Positions 57,489 through 64,000 of a stretch of DNA of 64,000 nt are shown here, in pieces. Within the stretch, counting starts at the first letter, position 1, and each line of letters opens with the position of its first letter. Below the pieces are notes generated by a model. That model worked only from the letters and a program-made list of their open reading frames with translations. It was not told the DNA's origin and ran no database searches. Position numbers and translations under genes: made by a program. The stretch is from the NCBI GenBank assembly GCA_038503075.1, contig JBCAML010000019.1:1457549-1521548 (forward strand), given 5' to 3'. The DNA is from Gyromitra esculenta (lineage: Eukaryota; Ascomycota; Pezizomycetes; Pezizales; Discinaceae).

Positions 57489-60400
57489 TGGGTTATGGAC
57501 ACCGGGGAGGCTTCAGGACTTTTATATTAGATTTAACAATTGGAACGTGGATAATAACCCTAGCTAGCTCCTTTTTGTAAGTTATGATGCCTATTCTTCG
57601 GTCAGCAGCTAAACCTCCAACTTAATAACCAGGTGTTTAGTTAAAGAAGCGTACCCCACAGCTCAACGGCACCGCTACGATATCATTTCACCAAACTTCC
57701 CATATACAGCATTCTATTGCCTCCGAATAAAAGCTAAGCCTTTTCCCTTCTTTCACGTGAGCGCAGAGTTAGCGAGCGCCAGATTCTTTAAGGGTTCCTG
57801 CGATCCTAGGCCTGAGCCATAAAGGCGTAGGGCCTTTAATTTTTCTGTCTTTTTATATATCCCCGCTTGTGATATTTGCTTGTTTCTATTCCTGATATCT
57901 TGGACTGCGTAAACAAAACTAAGACATCAATTTCGGACTTTATCTACCTATCAATCATCCAGATATGGCTGCACTAGCCCGCTCACTTTAATATGGAAGC
58001 AATCCCCACGTTCGCAAATACAGGGTTCTTGGTCTCTTCCCATAACGCCTGCAAAAATGCCTCCCTTACCATATACTCCGATGTGGAATATGGCAGATGT
58101 CCGTGTCCGCGTCCGTGTTAAATCAGGTTTCTGATAATTGAAGGGTTTCGCTTGAAGTTATTAGTTATGTTTTTGGCTAGGTTCAAGCATACGGCCAGTA
58201 TGCACACTTGACCTGCACATTGAATGTCATATCGCGTCCCCTCTACTAGCGTACGCTTCCCATGGACGTCGCTTCTCTACGCACTCTACTCTACCTAACG
58301 CTATACCTTCGCGAGGGTTGCCTCGACATTTCCATCAAAAAGTGGTAACCACTGGCGACACTGCCATACACCTAAGTCTCCAACCATCACGTGATTCGGC
58401 GGCACTCCCATGCCTTTAGCTCCGCACACATACACTGCTATTGACTAGCGCCGCTGCCCCACTACACCCCCCGCCACCTCGCTGTTCGCTGAAGGACAGA
58501 ATCGGTGCCCACGATGAGCCAATTTGTCCGGTGATGGACAAAAGACAGCAGATTTACTATGGCGAGGTGTCTCTGTGGACGATGCGGCTGATTGCAGACA
58601 TCTCTAGAGTCTTCCGGTGAACAGCTTGAACCTCGCAGTAGCTTCGGCCTCTTCAACCCACCCACCCCGCCTTCTCTCAGCCCCCACACCCCAAAGTTTC
58701 CCCTGTCCCCTAAGCTTCCCTGCCCCCATGAAGACCTCCCCATAGAGCGTTGGGCAGACAAGCAGGCCGGCGGTCGATCGATGTGTCGATGTCACCCGAG
58801 AGACAGAATCGATGGGCGGAAGAAGCGGAATTGGCTCTAGTTGATCAACCAGCTAGGTATTTACTATGGAGTTATGTTCCTCGTTGGGCAAAAAGGCTTA
58901 TTCCTGACATATCTGGAGTCTCTCTCTAAACAAGACTACACGGTCAACCTACGGCGGTCAATAGATCACCCCCTGCCGCTCTAGGAAACATCCACCCCAA
59001 GAGCAGCCCCTTCCCATCGGTCGCCTAAACCTTACCATAACCCCACAGCGTGCAGAAGCAGGCTCTATTGCTTTTCTATACTAGGCTAGGCAGACAGGCG
59101 GTCGGTCGGTCGGTAACAGCAGGTAGATGTGTCGATGTCTTCTGAAAAACGGAACCGATGTTGGGACTGATCCGAATAATCTCTCTATGGACAGAAGACA
59201 GGAAATTTACTATGGAGCTGTGTCCCTCTGTGGACAAAGGGCTCATTGCTGACATCGCTGGCGTCTTCCGGCGAGCAAAGCAGCATAATAGGTCTTCGGC
59301 GGACAATAGATAGGCCCTCCCCCCCCGAGACCCTAGGAAGCACGGTTATATAAATCGGCCATATAAACGCGAACGGTCCCCCAAATGGATCACCGAATAG
59401 CCCCTCATATAGGCCCGAATAGACCACCGAGTGTGCCCTGTATAAACCGCCCTAAGCCCGCCGTGTGAGCTCCCTCCCGCATACAAACCACTAACCAGCG
59501 ACGAGTGACACACTAGTGGATAAATTACTCCTTCACAAGCTCTAGTCTGAGCTAGAGGCTAAATAGGATCTATAAAGAGTTCCACAGCATTGCTGGAATT
59601 AGATCTATTCCTCTATAGCTATAGCTAGGTCGAAACCCACTGTAATATAACAGATTCTATCGCTTATGCGAAGCCTTCCAGTATGGATCCATATGTATAT
59701 AGTGGCTTAGGGGTCCTAGGAAGGTAACTTCAGCTCTGGACAAGGATATGACTAGTTATAAAAAATATCGTAGGAAAGTAGTGAATACATGTAGTTTCCT
59801 ATCTTGGCACTTTGTGCCTAAACAAACCCAAGGGCAACCAAATTTAAGCGAAACAAAGCCCAAATCATACACTAACACCACATTTTAGCCTCAACGCAAA
59901 CTTAATATAAAAGCACACTTGGATGATAGGATTGACTGGTCATCTTGGGAATAGGATATCTGGTTCTACTCCATAAAAATGCGAAGGGGGTTATAAAGTC
60001 GCTGACTTCCAGCCTAAGACGCCACAGTAATAACTGATTTTATTCTTTCCGTTAGATTGGAATTCCACGGAGTCTAATCTACTATATATAAAAATCACCT
60101 GCTAGCTAGTTTTGTGGTTGTTGAGAATCGAAGATGTGTTTAAAAAGTGCATCACTCCCCGGCCTTCGTGCTAATACTTTATCGCTGTCTGCTTGGTCTC
60201 AGGATATGTATAGAATGATAGATCACCATATATCGCCAGCCGATCTTCACGACTGGCTGTAGTACTACATGTAGTACCTGTGTGGGTCATGGAAATACCA
60301 GCGTCTAATGTAAGCGTTGGGACAGTGGTGATTCCCAAAGCCATAGGTACATAGGAACAAGGGATTTTGCCTCGTATCTCGTATAGAAATTGCGAAAGGG

Positions 60401-60686
60401 CAATGTCACTTCTGACGAGATATTCGGCATCAGTGTTCAAACGTGAGGGCTCTACACCTAAACTGCGGCAACAATCTGAATAGGTTTATAGGTATAAAGA
60501 AAGGCTATATAACGAATGTCCCTCGCGAAAGAAAGAGTAATGCTAAATATCACTGAGCAAACTGGAGAGACGTAAAGAAAGCAGGCATTGTGCCATGGGA
60601 CTATAAAGAAACCAACAAGTAACCTCCGCAACCAAAACTGTGAAACATTCTCAAACTTTGTACTCCACTGTAAAAACCCCTGTCGC
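57489..60686. other. 3.2-kb subtelomeric stretch with tandem repeats
   Basis: No gene supported. Contains the diverged tandem repeat block at 58497-59330. The section 59490-59700 (direct words such as CTATAGCTATAGCTAG) may be retroelement debris but has no identifiable domain. A frame at 60171-60440 on the minus strand lacks an ATG. Confidence 0.5.
58497..59330. repeat. Three diverged tandem repeats, unit about 310-350 bp
   Basis: Copies begin near 58497, 58803 and 59151 with CAGAATCGGTG, CAGAATCGATG and CGGAACCGATG. Shared landmarks in the same order are ATTTACTATGG, a CTCTGTGGA-like word, GACATC.CTGGAGTCTTCCGG and, at the end of the first two copies, GGCAGACA.GC..CGGTCG then GATGTGTCGATGTC. 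The third copy stops short and runs into unrelated sequence. Matching parts reach roughly 70-80% by eye; the middles differ. Open minus-strand frames in copies 1 and 3 encode similar short peptides, but copy 2 has stops, so a gene array is unlikely. Confidence 0.7.
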
Positions 60687-61031
60687 TTAAATAACATAAT
60701 AGGATCGCCAGTCCGCATCAGCCCTGAATTTTCCCGGCATCCAATCATTGTAACAATCGTCATCTCTAACATCGCTACAATCGCTCTTCATTGAGAAACA
60801 GACTAATTGGGTAAACCAATTCGCCGTGTAATCAAAACCCGAAGGATGGACCCCTCCGACGTTGGGCAGTTTTTGGCAGTTCGAACCTGTCATTCCATGG
60901 ACACTATACGTATCCTTGCCTGGCCAGTAGACTTTGAGCTTCCAGTCGGCTTGGACGATACCGGCTACGGTTATCACTGTCAAAACGAGGGATGTGGCCG
61001 AAACCATTTTGTCTAGCGCTTTCATTAGCAT
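60687..61031 (-). CDS. Small secreted protein, 114 aa
   Basis: Single exon from the ATG at 61031; an in-frame Met two codons in is an alternative. The N-terminus (KALDKMVSATSLVLTVITVAG) is a good signal peptide with likely cleavage after about residue 28 (VQA). The mature part of about 86 aa has four cysteines (about 52, 78, 85, 93), is rich in Trp/Tyr/Asp and has no domain I recognise. A TATATA-like box lies at about 61080-61087, 50 bp upstream. Small size, signal peptide, even cysteine count and location about 3 kb from the telomere are the usual profile of a lineage-specific effector candidate; this is inference. Confidence 0.6.
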   Translation of the reverse strand: MLMKALDKMVSATSLVLTVITVAGIVQADWKLKVYWPGKDTYSVHGMTGSNCQKLPNVGGVHPSGFDYTANWFTQLVCFSMKSDCSDVRDDDCYNDWMPGKFRADADWRSYYVI

Positions 61032-63957
61032 GTTGCCATGAATTGAGAGCTGGAGTAGGAATAGATGGGGGATCAGTACGTATATAAAGTCTGTGTGAAG
61101 TATGTTGAGTATTTGACAAAGGACTAGGTATCTAGTGTGATCCCTCAATCGATATCTTGCGGCTTGCGTTAATAGTAGATTCTCCCAGGGAAATTCAAGG
61201 CATTTATTCACAAATTCACCCGGTTACACAAATTCCTTTGGTCTATGAATGTCTATCTAAGACGCAAGGCTGGAGATATCATTTGGCCTACCGTTTTTCG
61301 AAATCAGGTGCCTAAATTAACCTCGTATCGATCGTGAATTTTTCTTCGAGCACTGTGCTCTTACACGTTTTTCGGGTTGTTGGTACAGCAGTAACAACGT
61401 ATCAATGTCTTCTGTGGTGTTGCCAAGCTTCATTGATAGTGATTACTTGTCGTTGCCCTAAATCTAGATGCAATGGTGACATTGTGCGACTAGTGGCTTG
61501 CGGCTGGATATCGCATTTGCAACCAATTATTCTCACTACATAGATGATAGAAACGCCAATAAGCTATATATAACTACAGCGCTCCGCTTAAGTACAAACT
61601 TCAATACGGCTCGAAGGACGATTAAGATATTAATAACTCATCTATAGCTTTTAATGATTAGCATTAGGTAAGTTAAAATGGGTGTACCTGTACGTATATG
61701 CAACGTGACGGGAATCTTTGTTCAGCTTTGCTTCTATGGCTTCTACTTCACATGCTTTCACACCTGTAGTGATGTGAGTAGGTGGAGATAGCTACTAAGG
61801 GTATAAATGGCTCACCCAATCCGAATAAAATCCTCAGTCAATATAAAATCTGCAGCCGACCGCCACTCGAAAATTTTCACACTGAATTTTCGGAAGTGCA
61901 CTTGGCATCAAGATAATTGATACTAACTGGCCCGCGTAGGGGTTTCAGTGGCCGTTGCACCCTGTAATGCGTGTCGTGGCAATAGCTAATGCAGATCCAA
62001 AAATCCTAAAAGAAGTCCAAATACGTCTAGAAACCCTAAACGTTGCTCGTGTTGGCCCTTCACTTTGCTGCTCGTAATTAGGATATAGAGAGAAGAATCA
62101 AGCCTATTGCGTTTAGTGCCGCTCCGCCAGGCTGGACTCTAAAAAGTGATACTCTATAAATATAGACTTTACGAGGTTAGCTATAGGTAGAGCACTATCA
62201 GAAGTATATAAATCATTTCACGATGCCAAGAGTAAAAGCAACCCTGACAGGTGTATCATCAGCTTGAATACATGTAAGATCGTAATCAATAGAACGAATC
62301 GAAAGCACGGTATATGATAAACCCAAACAGCACTTCAGAGCAAGTCAGGGAGGAGATGCAGACCATTGGAGAAGCTAAGACCCGGCGTGGCCAATTGAGG
62401 AATTGGGGAATTTTAGACGATAGGCATATAAAGAGCGATATCCGTGCTACCTAAATCCTAGCAAATCGCCACAACAAACACCAGACGTTCATATCACCTT
62501 CGCACATTTTACAATTCTCCGGAACTGACCAAGCTAGGCTAATCTAAAGATGCATAACAGCGAAGAAGTGGAGACAAAGCCGGCTAAGTATTCTATATAT
62601 ATGAGGGTGCACGTGTATACTGGACCTACTTGGCGCGATACCGCAAGCATCATCGTTTATGGAGAATGAAAATTGCTCTAAGTAATAGAGTGCATAAGTA
62701 TGAATAGCAGATTTGTTACAGGGGCCCTAGGAGGGAGGAACAGGGCGGATTGGAAGGTCTCAAGGGGCGAGGTTTCCCGTCAAGCTCTCAGGTATCCCCC
62801 GAGATGAGCAGTGCTACTTGAATGGGAAACTAAGCGACGAGAGGGTTCATGAGATTCCACAGGCTCTACGAGTAGTTCAAGTAAAGAGGACTTGAGGACG
62901 GCGACAGCGTGAGGTTATGAGGTATAACCGAGGTTTGTATTGTAAAATACGAGAGTGTACTATAGAAGACGTTGCTTAAAAAAAGAAGAAGAAAAAGTAC
63001 AACAAGAGGGGAAATCCCTTCGCTTATATACTTTCATGGATTGACTTAGGAAAGGAATCGTGGTTTGGTTGCTGGTTTTGTTATTGTTTGGATGGTTGTA
63101 TAAGTTCTTTGTTGTTCGGGTATATTTTGGTTATCGGGATAATGTCTTTGTGTTTCGGTTGTTGTCGGGTTGTTGTTGGTGTTACTGTAAAAGCGGGGTA
63201 TTTAAGTGAAGGATTTTGGTCGTTCATGTTTTCCTTTCTCTTCTTTCCTTAAGCAACGTTCTCGTTTTACTTCTGCTGTATTCGTCAAATACTATCTCGG
63301 TTCTACCTCCGAACCTTCGCTGTCGCTGTGAAACATCGTCGATACTTCGCCTTGAAGTATACTCATTGTAGAACTTGTAGAAATACCGCACTCTTCGAAC
63401 GAGTTAGGATCTCGTATGGAAGGGAAACGTTAGTTTCCTGGAGATAGTCGCGGTAAGGAGTCAAGAAGGGTAATTGAAAGCTAAGACCGTGTGCGTTGTT
63501 GAATGTCTACGAGGTTTGGTCTGATTTCTAGACTCCTCAGTTAGGTGAGACAGTCAGGGATATATACAACGCTCTTGGCGGATGCGGATGTTAGGGGGAT
63601 CGGAGCGGAAGGCCTCTCGGCCGACACGGGATGATGCAATTTTGATTGACTAGCGGCGGCAGAGTTTGGTTACTCTTTTGGGTAATTGAAAGCTGTGTAG
63701 GCGTGATCTAATATCCGGGTATGCGGGAGAACTCGGGGTAAACCGAGAAACATGCAGGTGATACTACGTGCGTGATGCACTCCGCCACAATGCAGTGTTA
63801 CGTGCAGGGGGCGGCTGTTCGGTCCGTCGGCTATCTTCGGTCCGGGTCGGCCCGTCGGGACGCCAAGACGCCAAGGCGGCTCGGAGATAACATCCGTTCC
63901 GTTCCGTGCCAAGATGCCAAGGGTTGTACCACCTTCCTAATCCGAGAATGGGGCTTG
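61032..63957. other. Telomere-proximal 2.9 kb, no gene seen
   Basis: No coding gene, and no RecQ-type telomere-linked helicase sequence of the kind found at many fungal chromosome ends. Contains the long imperfect inverted repeat at 62899-63329. The last 300 bp before the telomere are GC-richer, with short direct words such as GCCAAGA and CGTCGGGA. Confidence 0.55.
62899..63329. repeat. Long imperfect inverted repeat near the telomere
   Basis: Left arm about 62899-62998 and right arm about 63230-63329 are inverted relatives: GGCGACAGCG...ATAACCGAG...ACGTTGCTTAA.GAAGAA on the left matches the reverse of TTCTTTCCTTAAGCAACG...CTCGGTT...CGCTGTCGC on the right, about 65-75% by eye. The ~230-bp centre is G/T-rich on the plus strand. 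It could be an old foldback transposon, two inverted subtelomeric repeat copies, or an LTR relic. Confidence 0.6.
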
Positions 63958-64000
63958 TTAGGGTTTAGGGTTTAGGGTTTAGGGTTTAGGGTTTAGGGTT
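63958..64000 (+). repeat. Telomere repeats, TTTAGGG type
   Basis: One TTAGGG, then five consecutive TTTAGGG units and two bases of a sixth, reaching the last base of the window. The G-rich strand runs 5'->3' to the right, as it must at a right chromosome end. The period is seven, with three T in each unit after the first. Confidence 0.93.

Noticed and set aside
60171..60440. 89-codon minus-strand frame as a small gene
   Set aside because: It opens without an ATG and has no signal peptide or motif; no plausible upstream exon found.

Overview
This window is the right-hand end of a chromosome from a filamentous ascomycete (Pezizomycotina). Genes are split by short introns of about 45-90 nt with GT..AG (twice GC..AG) ends and CTAAC/CTGAC-like branch sites. 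The protein families are typical of plant-associated or saprotrophic moulds: sugar porters, a GH31 alpha-xylosidase, a CBM1 acetylesterase, an HsbA-like protein, a DUF3074 protein and small secreted cysteine-rich proteins. The last ~43 bases are G-rich telomere repeats running 5'->3' off the right edge. The repeat unit is the 7-mer TTTAGGG, not the TTAGGG usual in filamentous fungi. I cannot name the species.

Layout. 0-18 kb is a plant-sugar region. It holds an MFS sugar porter (394-2326, -), a 6-kb gene-poor stretch with a TA-flanked MITE, an HsbA-like gene, a broken clan GH-A hydrolase, and a second MFS sugar porter (11991-14133, -) transcribed divergently from a GH31 alpha-xylosidase-type gene (15125-17994, +). 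19-25 kb holds a tyrosine/serine phosphatase and a ferric reductase. 25-31 kb is gene-poor. 31-48 kb is the gene-rich part: a small basic protein, an intact divergent paralogue of RNA polymerase subunit RPB6, a DUF3074/coiled-coil protein, two unrecognised proteins, a protein kinase, a GNAT acetyltransferase, a CBM1-CE16 acetylesterase and an F-box protein. 48-64 kb is subtelomeric: sparse genes (two small secreted proteins, one coiled-coil gene with a truncated tandem copy), frameshifted relics, three MITE-like or foldback elements between 38 and 52 kb (one just inside the gene-rich part), three diverged tandem repeats, a long imperfect inverted repeat, then the telomere.

How the genes may work together (inference). 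The divergent transporter/alpha-xylosidase pair looks like a small module for taking up and trimming xylosylated oligosaccharides (xyloglucan side chains), and the CBM1-CE16 esterase fits removal of acetyl groups from hemicellulose. The most unusual single locus is the RPB6-like gene. All multi-exon models were built by hand from reading frame, splice consensus and family similarity and have no RNA support.
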